Origin: Paramecium sonneborni
Taxonomy: Eukaryota > Ciliophora > Oligohymenophorea > Peniculida > Parameciidae
DNA: 64,000 nucleotides
Direction of reading: 5' to 3'
NCBI GenBank assembly: GCA_905182985.1
Contig: CAJJDN010000162.1
Coordinates: 182,857-246,856, forward strand
The notes under the pieces were generated by a model, which ran no database searches, was not told the DNA's origin, and saw only the letters and a list, made by a program, of their open reading frames with translations. Both the position numbers and the translations under genes were made by a program. Of the stretch, positions 49,958 through 60,745 are shown piece after piece; the first letter of the stretch is position 1; each line of letters begins with the position of its first letter.

Positions 49958-51516
49958 TCAACAGAATTCTTCTAGATTCTGATTGTCAATATATTCTTAA
50001 AATCCCACTTAAAAAACTTCACCTCCATTGTCATTTATATAAGCTCCAATCTAAGATTAAGGTTATAAATTTTGCTATATCTATTAAAAATGATCTTAAT
50101 TAGCTTCATTCCTAGAATAATCTTCACCATCACTCACATCTTAATTAGCTTCTACAAAATCTCTACTATGAGGCTCATCTCCCCAAAAATAATCTTCTTT
50201 TACATTTTCATTGAAAACAGATCCTTTCTTATATTAACATTAAGACTTGCACTATATTGAAGATTTAACATTATAATTAGCTTCATTCCTAAAATAAAAT
50301 AAGATTTATACTTTTTAATTAACTTCTCTTGCATTAACTTCATCAACCCTACCTTTATTGTAATTAGCTTCATTCCTAGAATAAAATAAGATTTATACTT
50401 CTGTTATGTTGTTAGATCTGCTCTAGCATCAACCCTATCTTTATTGTAATTAGCTTCGATCCTAGAAAAAAATACGGTTAATACTTTTGCTATGTTATTT
50501 TATCATTATATTTTTGCTATTTTGTTACATCAACATCATGAGTTTAATTAACTGCTCTTGAATTAACTTCATCAACCTTACCTTCATTTTAATTAGCTTC
50601 ATTACTAGAATAAAATAAGATTTAAACTTTTGCTTTGTTGTTTTATCAGCATCAGCTATGTTGTTTTATCAGCATTATGAGTTTAATTATACATTAACTT
50701 TAACCTTACATTCCTTTTAATTCGCTTAATTTCTAGAATAAAATAAGTTTAACTTTTGCTTTGTTGTTTTATCAGCATCAGCTATGTTGTTTTATCAGCT
50801 ACATGAGTTTAATTATTTGATCTTGCTTTATTTTCATCAACCTTATCTTCATTTTTATTAGCTTAATTACTAAAATAAAATTAGATTTATACTTTTACTA
50901 TGTTATTTTATCAGCATCATGAGTTTAATTAACTGCTCTTTCAATAACTTCATCAACCTTATCTTCATTTTAATTAGCTTCATTCCTAGAATAAAATAAA
51001 AGTCTACTCTTTATTAATTTTTAAAGACACTTATATTGTCATCTCTTAATATTTTTTATCAATTTTGTCACACAATTTCTTAATCTATTTAAACTCACTC
51101 TTAGCATTCCAATCATTTAATCTTTTTTTTCCTCTAACAATTGAGACAAAATATTCTAATTCAGTATAAGAGGCTTCAGCAGGATCTATTTTGGTAAGAA
51201 TTATTAATTGGTTGAATTTCATTTCAATAAATTTTTTTTTCCTTTAGAATTCTTACTTGTCAACTTTATTTATAGGCATATTTTCAATTTTCTCAAGTGT
51301 TTTCTCAAAAGGGATTTTCAGAAAGGTTAACAAGGTTTTTTTGTATAACTCAATTAGGCTTGTTAAACGAGTGTTAAATATTGCTTTTGGAACTATATAA
51401 TTTTTATTTTTAAGTTAATGATGGTGATGACATGTAACACAAAGTTTCCTTTAACACTAGTGAGAAGCTGTGCATATATATTCTATTGTTTTTTCAAAAT
51501 GATGAGGGCAGATCAT
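49958..51516 (-). CDS. B-box-like zinc-finger/coiled-coil protein with tandem repeated exons
   Basis: Seven introns of 22, 29, 21, 23, 23, 23 and 23 nt (lowest bases 50,986; 50,870; 50,733; 50,605; 50,462; 50,376; 50,289) give exactly 464 codons plus stop with no internal TGA. The N-terminus MICPHHFEKTIEYIC...SHQCQRKLCVTCHHHQ is a C/H-rich zinc module followed by a coiled coil (about 60-160), like TRIM-type proteins without a RING. Exon 1 ends in the coil. Exons 2-7 (87, 116, 105, 120, 63, 64 nt) are diverged copies of one cassette. Exons 2-3 read NEANQNEDKVDE; because exon 3 is 2 mod 3, exons 4-7 read the repeat in another frame (MKLIKMKVRLMKLI), and exon 7 (1 mod 3) restores the first frame for the acidic C-terminus (EDYFWGDEPHSRDF, ending NLEEFC). 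Confidence 0.72.
50281..51008 (-). repeat. Minisatellite of seven intron+exon cassettes
   Basis: Seven copies spaced 116, 137, 128, 143, 86 and 87 bp. Each carries, on minus, an intron ending TTATTTTATTCTAG and an exon beginning GAATGAAGCTAATT. A 17-23-bp subrepeat (GCTGATAAAACAACATAGCT type) is duplicated inside two copies. A further copy of the acceptor/exon junction at 50,104-50,116 lies within the last exon. Copies differ by 10-30%, so the array is not a recent error. Confidence 0.85.
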
Positions 51517-51601
51517 AGTCTTTTGTATTTATAAATATAATTAATTTCTATCAAAAAATTAAATGATTTAAAAAGTTAAAAGAAATAATTTTCTGATAAG
51601 A

Positions 51602-51820
51602 TTGGATAGGGATTGGCGTAGAAGTGTCATTAATACTTTAGAAAGAATTGATAGATCTTTGCTTAGTTGTGAACCTTACTTAGTCTCTTTAGGGTTTGAT
51701 CAAGAACTGCCTATATACTGCTCTAATATACTGAGGATACGTAAAGCATTTGGGAATTTGGTCTTTACTACTTTTACATTGCCCACTAGTATGTAACTTT
51801 CAACAATCACATAATGTTGA
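51602..51820 (+). CDS. Possible gene fragment, unidentified
   Basis: A plus-strand frame ending at TGA 51,818 encodes DRDWRRSVINTLERIDRSL then YLVSLGFDQELPIYCSN. No ATG; 5' neighbour is the start of the zinc-finger gene on minus (51,516). The sequence looks like genuine protein and is less AT-rich than its surroundings. A remnant or an exon of a missed gene. Confidence 0.3.
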
Positions 51821-52312
51821 ATTTTCTAACCAGGATATTTTATCTTGCTAGTTTTGGATAGCGAGTAATAATAAGTATGTATTAAAATGGTTTAGAACAA
51901 ACTTTTATAGCTAAATCATTATGATATAAAATCATATCCAATTTTTTTTGAGATTTTTACATCTATATCTATTCATTTTATTATTGATGATTGATCTAAA
52001 CTCTTGGATATTTGAGATTTCTTATTAATAATAAAATAATTCCTTATCATTTAATTCTATCCAAACATATATATGAAATATTTAGAAATTAGTATAGTAA
52101 TGCGTTTTCATTTTTTTTATCTGGCTATGAACTATGGAGAAAAATATGTAGAATGAATATAAAATAAATATTGGAAAATGAAAAATTATAATCTAATTTT
52201 AACTACCTGAGCAAATTTTGGAGAAAGAGAAATTCACATCTGATATTTGTGAGAATTAAAGTACATTCAAATAAATTAATTCTATTTAAAACTATAGCAC
52301 TTCACTGATATA

Positions 52313-52895
52313 ATGCTAAGAGATTTAACAGAAGGAGAAATAGTAGCGTTCAGAAAGGCATTAAGTATACCAATCTAATTAATAATGGATGATGGATCAG
52401 ATGATCATTTTAATACCATTAGTTAACAATAATAAAAAAGATCATTGAGGAATGCAGAGGAATAAGTTTAGGCGGAGCTTGTAGAAGCAAAGAGAAAATA
52501 TAGGAAAAGATGTGTACAAATATTATGATTGGATTATATGATATTGATACAATATTTGCATTGTTCAATGTTTATAAGAAAATATTATTTTTAATTCCAC
52601 ATAGTTATGATATTGATGATTTAATCATTTCTCCTTATATACTTAATGAGTATAGTATTTGTTATTTTTAATGCAATTCTAAAACGCAATTTGGGATATG
52701 GTAGACTACCTCTTTATATTTCTGATCTTGAAAAATGTTACAAGACAAAGAAGAATACTATATTGAATATTGAAAGCCATGGTTTTAAATTTGAGGAAGA
52801 TAAGTTGTATGCTAATTTTGGTACCATTTGTTATATGCACTAAGAGTATCATATAAATTTCATAACAAAAATGTCAAAAATTATTTGATATATCT
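52313..52895 (+). other. Possible small multi-exon gene or relic
   Basis: It begins MLRDLTEGEIVAFRKALS, then a Gln-rich charged helix (LRNAEEQVQAELVEAKRKYRKR) and a TGA at 52,526. Two further protein-like stretches follow in other frames: IGLYDIDTIFALFNVY, and RNLGYGRLPLYISDLEKC up to the TGA at 52,893. I could not join them with convincing introns. Confidence 0.3.
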
Positions 52896-54565
52896 TGTTA
52901 ATATTTTTAAACAGGCAGAAATAAATTTTTCTTTTTTTTATGATGATTGCAAAAATTTTCGTAAAATCAAATATCATAATTGAGCTTTTTCTTATGAATA
53001 ATTTATTTAAATATATTTATATGAAAATAAATCATCCATTGCATAATTTATATAACACCTTAAGAAAATACAAAAAAGCATACGGAAATAGTGAGGAGTA
53101 GCAAATAGAAAAATAGACACTTAATGTATGTAATTAGTGTAATGTTATACCTTTTAAAATGGGTATTAAAATGTTTTTTTAATAATAGATATAAATATAC
53201 TATTTATTAATAGGTGCAATTAAAAGAATTGGAATTTCTAGTAGTGTGTTATGATAATTACATTCTCCATTATAAAATACATGCTCTAAATGTTTGAAAG
53301 TTTGGATCTACCAATATATAATATTTGATGTCTAAATCTCTTAAGCAGTATCGCTTTACTAATGTTCCTTAATGTAAAATTAATATCATGAAATCAAATA
53401 AAATATTTACTCATCAATAAATTTTTATTAATCAGTTAACACTACCTCATTCTTTTATTTTTAAGATGAATTGACTTAAAACTACTTAAATAATATTTAA
53501 CTTATAATGAGATCAAAATTCGTTTTGTTTTTGTTTTAAATAAAATTAATAAAATTTTTCAACATAAGTTATTCTATTTGATTTACATTTTATATTATTT
53601 GTATTGCTAAAGTTTAAGTTTCCTATATTTTACGACTAAATTTTTGTTGATTTCGTGCTATGATTAAATGTAATATTTGAATTTAATTTGAGTAGATCGG
53701 AATTTCATTAAAAAAACATCATATAGCAAAAAAGTAAATAATTCCACTTATTTTCCTCAAACATTTTCTTTTGAAGTATAAAGTCAATATTTAATAAAAA
53801 TGTTATTTATGATACTCAACTTTTAGTTTTCAAGTAATTTAAAGAAATGGCTAGAAAGGTGATTAAACTTCTAATTTATTTAGCTATACCTTTGTTAAAT
53901 CGGTATAAACCAAAAGGTGAGAATTAAATTAATTAATCAATATTTTTAAAACATTCTTTAATTCATTAATTTCAAAAATTAAAAAGTGACTATGATTATC
54001 AATTAAATTAGTGCATCATAATAATTTATTTGAAAAAAAAATTCAACTCTTTTCTATTTTAATTATAAACAGAATTTCATTTTCAAATTATTTTATTACA
54101 TTAAGATGTTAAAAAAAAAAAAAAAGTTAAAAAAAATTTTTTCGATTTCTGTATCCTGTAAGTCTATAAATATAGAATTAAATTACTTTTTATCTACATG
54201 ACATAATTAACAACAAAGTAAAGTTAATATAAAATATACAAGAACTGGTATGTAACATTCAAACACTAATACATTATATATTCTTAAGTTATTGAGAGCA
54301 ATTCCATTTATCTATAAACAATTTAAATTATCTATAACTCCATTCTCTTCATTCAATTCATTAATATTATTGAAAGTGAGTATCAAATATATGAATTGCA
54401 AAATCATTAAGACAATTATAGCGCTTTAGCATATTATATATTTGATACTAATTGATTTCTAATTTTCAACATGCCCTATTTTTCAAATTTTCTTATACAT
54501 AAATTTGGTGGGCAAAGCAACATATATTTTAATTCTATATATAATATGATAAAATAATAATTAAT
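52896..54565. other. Gene-poor stretch with one doubtful ORF
   Basis: Very AT-rich. The plus strand from 53,847 (MARKVIKLLIYLAIPLLNR) stays open for about 198 codons, but the product is Ile/Lys/Gln/Tyr-biased and low in complexity, as expected from AT-rich DNA with a single stop codon. A 14-base poly-A run lies inside. I do not call it a gene. Confidence 0.4.
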
Positions 54566-57049
54566 TCAAAACCCTTGATTCTCTGTTCTTAACCATATCA
54601 TCAATTCTATTAGCACTTCATCTTCTACATATCCTTTTTTAAACAGAGGTTAAAGAAGTAAATGTTAAAATCCCTTTTTTTCTACATGATTTCTAATTTC
54701 AAATGAACATTTTCTTAACAATTTTTCTATTAAGAATTGATGTTTTATCTTTAAAATTTCTTTAGTGAGTTGATCAAAATCAAAAATAAATTGATTATTT
54801 GCTCTTTATGTTGATTTTTAATATCTTGCATGAAATATGGCTGCAATAAATAATTTTTATTTTAATTCTTCGTTTAAAAAGTACTCGTAAACATTTTACA
54901 TATTTTCATACCTAAATCTAGTATTTTGTAATAACTTGATTGCTTACTTATTCTTAAATGTTATTTATATTTACCAATCTTCTACATTGAGAGTTTAGAC
55001 ATAATTATAAATTTCAGATGTAATTGCAGATATGTGTTTATACTCTTAAAGTTTTAGATGATCATATTAATTAATTATTCTTTAACTCATATCATTAAGT
55101 ATTTAAGGTTCATCTAAGTTAATGAAGAGATTAATATGATCTTCTAGATTCATATCCTTAAGATTTCTTCCAATTGTTTCAATTATGAATCTATCAATTA
55201 CATCTTTTATTTATTATTATTATAATTTATCTTTTTAAGCTGAGAGAATTAGTAAAGCTTTGATTGTATCTTAACACTGAGTTTCTTAATCTTTATTAAA
55301 ATCAACCAAAGTTTAGATTGGGTTATTAATTAATTTTTCTGTGAAATTCTTATCTTAAGCTTCATAAGCTAAACAATATGACTCATTTATTAAACTTATC
55401 ATTTCCTTTGTCCATTCAGATTTTGGTTATCCAATCAAATAATAAAGAGTATTAGCTAATAAAGCTGCATAAGAATATTCAAAACAAACATCTGCATTCT
55501 CACAAACTATGAATGTCATTATGGTGTGAAATAGTAAGGACCTGAAAAATGGTTTAAGATCTTTATTCTTTTATGTATACAAAGGAAGAATACAATTTAC
55601 AACTTCCTCTTCTCCATTTCCAATCGAAAACCTTAATTCATGTTCTAGGTTCTCAATTAAAGATACAGAATCTAAAAATTTGTGAATTCTTACAAGAGAT
55701 ACAATCTCAATTTTATATGGATCAATCATACTTGCATTTGATCTTCTAACTTACAATCCATAACCAATAATTGGAAATGTAGTAACCAATTAATATTAAG
55801 ATGTACAATTTTCTAATCCTTAGATTAAGTCTTCTTCTTATAAAATCTCCTTTTAACTTTATAATGTCATAATTGATCTATCTCCATCATCACCAAGAAA
55901 TTTGTGTTATTTAAGACATTCTATAAATTTATTTTTAGCCTTTTAAAAGTCTTCTGTTGATAATCCTGCAAATTTGAGAGCTTTATTGTGATATTTACCA
56001 ATTTTAGTTCCAATCTTCAATCTATCAGCTGCATCCTTATCACTTAATTAATTTAATGAAAAATCTTGTGTGAATAATTTTAATTCAGCAACAAAATCTG
56101 AAAGTTCTGTATTTTGAGATTAAGATTCTTATACTCTTTGAGCAAATGTCTTTTATTTCTTTTAATTCTGAAATTTTGATATTAAATTTGATAATCTCTC
56201 TAATTCTGATAGTGCTTTTTGGGCTTCTTATTTTACTTTTACTTTTAATGAAAGTAATTATATGTTCTATAACCAATAAGAGGCCAATTCCAATATCATA
56301 CCATCAGAAGGATTTTATGGTTTAATTAGTGTTCCATCACAAGTTATTTCATCTTCTTGACTGGCCACCCAAACACCACACCAAACATTTGTTGTTTTCT
56401 CTTAATCCCATGGAAAACATAAGACAGGTGTTATTTCACATTATTTTCTTGGTACCAAAATATTACCCACAGATTCAAATTCTTCTTAAAATATTTAATT
56501 CAAATATTGCTCTCTATTCTAATTTTTCTAATCATTAACGTCTACTATAAACACAGGAGGTATTTATAGATTTCCTGTATGATAGAGAGATCTAAGACTC
56601 ATTGAAATATGGGTTGGAAATTCATTACCTACTCCAACACAAATAAAATTAAGATTTCCTACATTTGGCATATTTTATTTGATTGCTCTCTCATCATAAT
56701 CTCCCTATCCATCAGAAACAAACACAACTGTTAAATCACTTGTTATTTTTTATCTAATAATCTCTTAATTTAAAGCAACGAATGCACAAGTAATATTTGT
56801 ACATCCTCCACCATATTATTTAATATTAGGAGAAATATTTTCATTTGGCTACAAAACTTTTACATTTGTGTCGAAAGTAATTGCTATTGACAAATAGGCC
56901 TTTTTCTTTAATTCATTATAATATTCAGCAACATATTTCCAATAGCTGAACATTGACCCTGAACAATCTAAAATTACAATTAACATTCCTTTTTCTTCAT
57001 TCTTATTGAATGGAAGCTTGAAATAATTTAGTTGAACTTATTGATCCAT
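54566..57049 (-). CDS. von Willebrand factor A domain protein
   Basis: A single intronless frame of 827 codons plus stop. The N-terminal vWA domain contains a complete MIDAS motif: VILDCSGSMFSYW (DxSxS), YGGGCTNITCAFVA (the Thr of the loop) and VVFVSDGQGDYDE (Asp). Downstream, NFICVGVGNEFPTHISMSL and a beta-rich region (QCEITPVLCFPWD, NVWCGVWVAS) suit the sandwich often following vWA. The second half is helical. Soluble, no signal peptide, so probably intracellular. Ciliates have many such proteins; the partner is unknown. Absence of introns in 2.5 kb is unusual here. Confidence 0.82.
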
Positions 57050-58070
57050 TAGAATACTTTTTTTATCCTATTTTTTTATTTATATTCATATAAATATTTA
57101 TTTTGTTGCTTATAAAGCAATCAATAATTCTTTCTTAATTCATAAAGTTAATAATTATTTTTTCATTATAAATTTAAGAAAACTAAAAAATATTCTACTT
57201 TAATATTTATTATATATTTATTTTATAATAAATATATATTAATTAAAATGATTTGAAAATTATATGAAATTCTCTTGACATTCAAATTCAATAATACTAA
57301 CTTTAAATTCAAAAAGTTTACCTTCTACATATGCTTGATTGATGTACAGCGAGAAAGTAGAAAGAAATTGTATAGATGAAAAATATATATTAATATATAT
57401 TAATAAACAATTATTATTCTATTATGTATTTTTAAGATGAAGTCAATATAATATCATCTTATATGCTTGAATCGCCTTTAATCTCATAAAAATTATTATG
57501 ACCTTGAACTTTATTCATTTTTTTTGAATGAATTTTTTTCTTTTTTTCAATAAAGTCAAGGAGCAAAACTCTATAATAAACTTAACCAGAATACCCAGCC
57601 AATAACCTAATTCGAGTTTCGCATAATTTTTTCTTATATATTATTTACTTCATTTAATGAGTTAGAAACTTAAATGACCATTTATTATCTATAAAATGTA
57701 TAGAAATATTGAAAAGGAGAAGTAGATAAATATAAAGGCTTAAAATATATATGGTCTTAAAGGTATCTTGTATTTTTTTTGTCTTTAAAAATTAAAATAC
57801 TCTTCTCCCAAGGAAGGTTTAAAGAAAGCTAATTTTATTTTGGCTTTTGAGATAAGATAAATAGACAAATAGGCAAATAGATTCATCAAAGTAGGAGATG
57901 TAGAAAAAGAATGTTCTTTTTTTTTATTTCTAAGCCTTTGAAATGAAATTTTTAATTTTATTAATAATGATAAAAAAATTTGAGTTATTGATTATTGTAA
58001 TTTTAAGAATAGGATATTATTTTCAAATTTATATCTTTCAAGATTAATTTGCATAATTAATTAGCTATAA
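57050..58070. other. Intergenic
   Basis: No supportable gene. AT-rich, with poly-T and poly-A runs. It is upstream of the minus-strand vWA gene and the plus-strand antigen relic. Confidence 0.55.
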
Positions 58071-59043
58071 GTGAAAAGTCTTTTTATTAATATTACTATT
58101 AATAGCCTTATTAGTGATACTAATAAATTGTTGGACTGTTACAATCGCAACTACATGTTAATGTACATAGATGATCACAGAATAAGATTGTGGAAAAAGA
58201 GTAGGTTTTACTTGAAATACTACAACGAAAGCATGTGCAGTGACTTAGACACTAATAACACCCTCAGACACAACAACAACCTTTACTGCCTTATTGTGAT
58301 TAATTCAATACAGCTAAAGAATGTCCAAAGAAATCTTCATATGTATGGGATGGCAAGACTTCTACTCATTTAATTTGTTGCACAACATTTGTTAATGACA
58401 CTGATGAGAAATGTTAAGCATTTTCAAATATTAATTGTAGTTTCATACAATATTGAAGTGTAATGCAAATTTAATACAAAAGGAGAAGTTTGTATTTGGA
58501 ATACAAATACTGATCCTGTTACTTGTGCTGATAAATCATGTGCTACTGCACCAAATACATCATTTAGTGATCATCATACATATAGTGTATATTTGACTCG
58601 ATGCAGATGCAAAGTTAATGTTTTTGATGTCAATTGAACCCCTACACTTTAAGGTTATACTGCATTGAGAACGATATATTTAATTAGCTACATGTTCTAC
58701 ATCAAGATCTTACATTCACTATATTATCAGAATGTTCATCCAGATTAAAAGCTTTTCTGATGGTGTTAGGTGTTTCAAATACACTTGGGACTAAAAGAAA
58801 TACCATGTTTGTTCAACTGTTAATGGTTCTTGCACTGCAACTGATGCAGCTACATTAAAAGAAGGGGATTGTTACAATTTGACTGCATATCTATATTCAT
58901 GGAATCCTGCAAGCTCTAAATGTACTTAATGTGAAACTGTTGTTGTGACACCAAACATTACTAATAATAATACAAGCACTGGTAATGATACAACTAGTAC
59001 TGTTTCTGGATACATCCTTGGATTCAATGATTTTGATTATTAA
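58071..59043 (+). pseudogene. Surface (immobilisation) antigen pseudogene
   Basis: Cys-periodic, Thr/Ser/Asn-rich sequence typical of Paramecium i-antigens appears in all three plus frames in turn: ACAVTQTLITPSDTTTTF, ECPKKSSYVWDGKTSTH then LICCTTFVNDTDEKCQ, CADKSCATAPNTSFSD, and a long final piece with YTWDQKKYHVCSTVNGSC, TLKEGDCYNLTAYLYSW and STVSGYILGF. Several frameshifts and TGAs separate them and most of a full-length gene is missing. The usual hydrophobic GPI-signal end is replaced by a charged readthrough. The intact family forms the variable GPI-anchored cell coat. Composition is visibly less AT-rich than the flanks. Confidence 0.7.
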
Positions 59044-59241
59044 ATTTATATAGGGAAAATTTTAATTAAAAAAATTATAAAATTATATTTATCAAACTAC
59101 TCTCCATATTCCTTTAGTTTTTTTTTTTAATAAATTTTTGAATGAATTATTATTTTCATCATGACAATATATTAGTAATAAAAATTACAAAATGAAATTA
59201 ATAGGATAGATGATTATTATAATGAATGTTTATTAATTTAT

Positions 59242-60745
59242 TCATTAATGCAACTTTCTTATTCTTAATTCTTTTGAGATCTCATCCCATGTAACAAGAT
59301 ATTCACCATCTGGTGTCAATGTTCCCCAAAATTAATAAGTTTTAAAGTCAATACTTTACTCTAATCTTAATTCATTATTTTCCAAATTTCTAAAAATGTT
59401 AAGAAAGTTTCCATTCTTTTAAGCTAGCAATTATTTAGATTTTATAAATCTTGGTTAAAAAAGTACATCTTTCACATCACCAGGTCCAATCGGTTATTTG
59501 TTCAAATTTTTCACTTACAGAATTAAATTAGTAAATAATCATTTTATCCTTGTCAACTGGTTAAAAAGAAAATTAAATATCAGAGAGAAAACATAATCCC
59601 AATCCATATTTTTCTGGTTTAATTATTTAAACGACGCTCCATAAATTATTTCGATAATCTATTTTTGAAACCAAAATTGCATAGTCTTTACAACAAGATA
59701 ATAGAATCTTTTCAGATTAATTCAAACTCAAACTATGTACTTATCCTGTATGATCAGCTATTGTTTGAGACAATTCCCATTATATTTTTTTCTTCCAAAA
59801 TCTGATAGTTTTATCACCAATAGAGGAGATTATAAGATTCTCTTCTTAATTAGTAATTAAGCAACTTATAAATCCTGTGTGACCAGTTAAAGTTTACTTA
59901 AGTTGCCATTAATTTTTTGCATTTAATCCCCATTAACATATCAACCTATCATAACTACCAGATAGTAACAAATTTGATTATTTTAAAAACTCTAAACACC
60001 ATATAGGCTCAGAATGTTTTTCAAGAATTTATAGTTATAGAATATTTCCTAATGTAAACGAAAAAACTTTTATTTTTTCCATACATCCAACCATCATCAA
60101 TCTTCTATCTTTATCAAAAGTTATAGCATGGCATTTTTAATCTTATTTTGTGAAAGCAACATCTTACATCAATTAATATTTCCAAAAGGATTTTGAATCT
60201 GGAACAGAATTTCCTAGAGAGCAAGTTCGAATTAGTTTAGATATTTTTGATTATCTTATGGAAATTTTATCTTTTATTTTGTCAAAACTTGATTAAATTG
60301 ATAATTTAAAACATAATTAAGTTCAATCATAATTCTCATGTTCTTCAAACAAAAGAACAAAATCTTTTCTATAACTATTATCATTTTAGAATTGACTTAA
60401 ACAGTTTATTGCCTAATCAACTTCTTCATGATTTAAATCGTTCCATTCCTTCTGTAAAAATATACTTTTTTTCTTCAATTAATTGAGCAATTTTTTCTCT
60501 ACATCTAACAAAATTTAGCATGATATATCTATTTGCTAAGTACAATTTTATTTAATGTGTTAAAAATACTCATTAATTAAAGAAATATCAGTGATGAAAC
60601 TTTCTTTATTTTTAATAAGGTTTGTCTTATGTTTTAATAGCACATTCAGACCATTTAATTCTGATATCATTTATTGTTGAATACTATTAACCTATTTGAG
60701 GCTAATCTCTTAAGCATTGATCACACAATACTCTATTTGATTCAT
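59242..60745 (-). pseudogene. WD40-repeat protein with in-frame TGA and frameshift
   Basis: The frame starts MNQIEYCVINAQEISLKQ, with a coiled coil and DVEKKLLNQLKKKSIFLQ. It then hits a TGA at 60,323-60,325 after EEHENYD, continues in the same phase through five or six WD repeats (LQILEKHSEPIWCLEFL, TLTGHTGFISCLITNQEE, QTIADHTGQVHSLSLNQ), and shifts by one base near 59,520 before the conserved end (PDGEYLVTWDEISKELRIR). No GT...AG intron removes either lesion. Both ends are otherwise well preserved, so decay is recent, or the sequence has errors. Family members are multi-copy in Paramecium. Confidence 0.65.

Noticed and set aside
50281..51008. Interpreting the 86-143-bp repeats as a CRISPR array or non-coding satellite
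   Set aside because: Spacing and similarity are irregular, the organism is a eukaryote, and the units fit intron+exon structure of a gene with a whole number of codons.
53847..54443. 198-codon plus-strand ORF
   Set aside because: Low-complexity Ile/Lys/Gln/Tyr product in very AT-rich DNA; such a length is not rare when TGA is the only stop.
55560..55620. A frameshift or intron in the vWA gene
   Set aside because: Recounting codons base by base showed that the frame is continuous from 57,049 to 54,566; the apparent shift was my misreading.
58071..58373. The 100-codon ORF at the start of the antigen region as an intact gene
   Set aside because: It is one of three frames of a degraded surface-antigen gene; antigen-like sequence switches frame before and after it.
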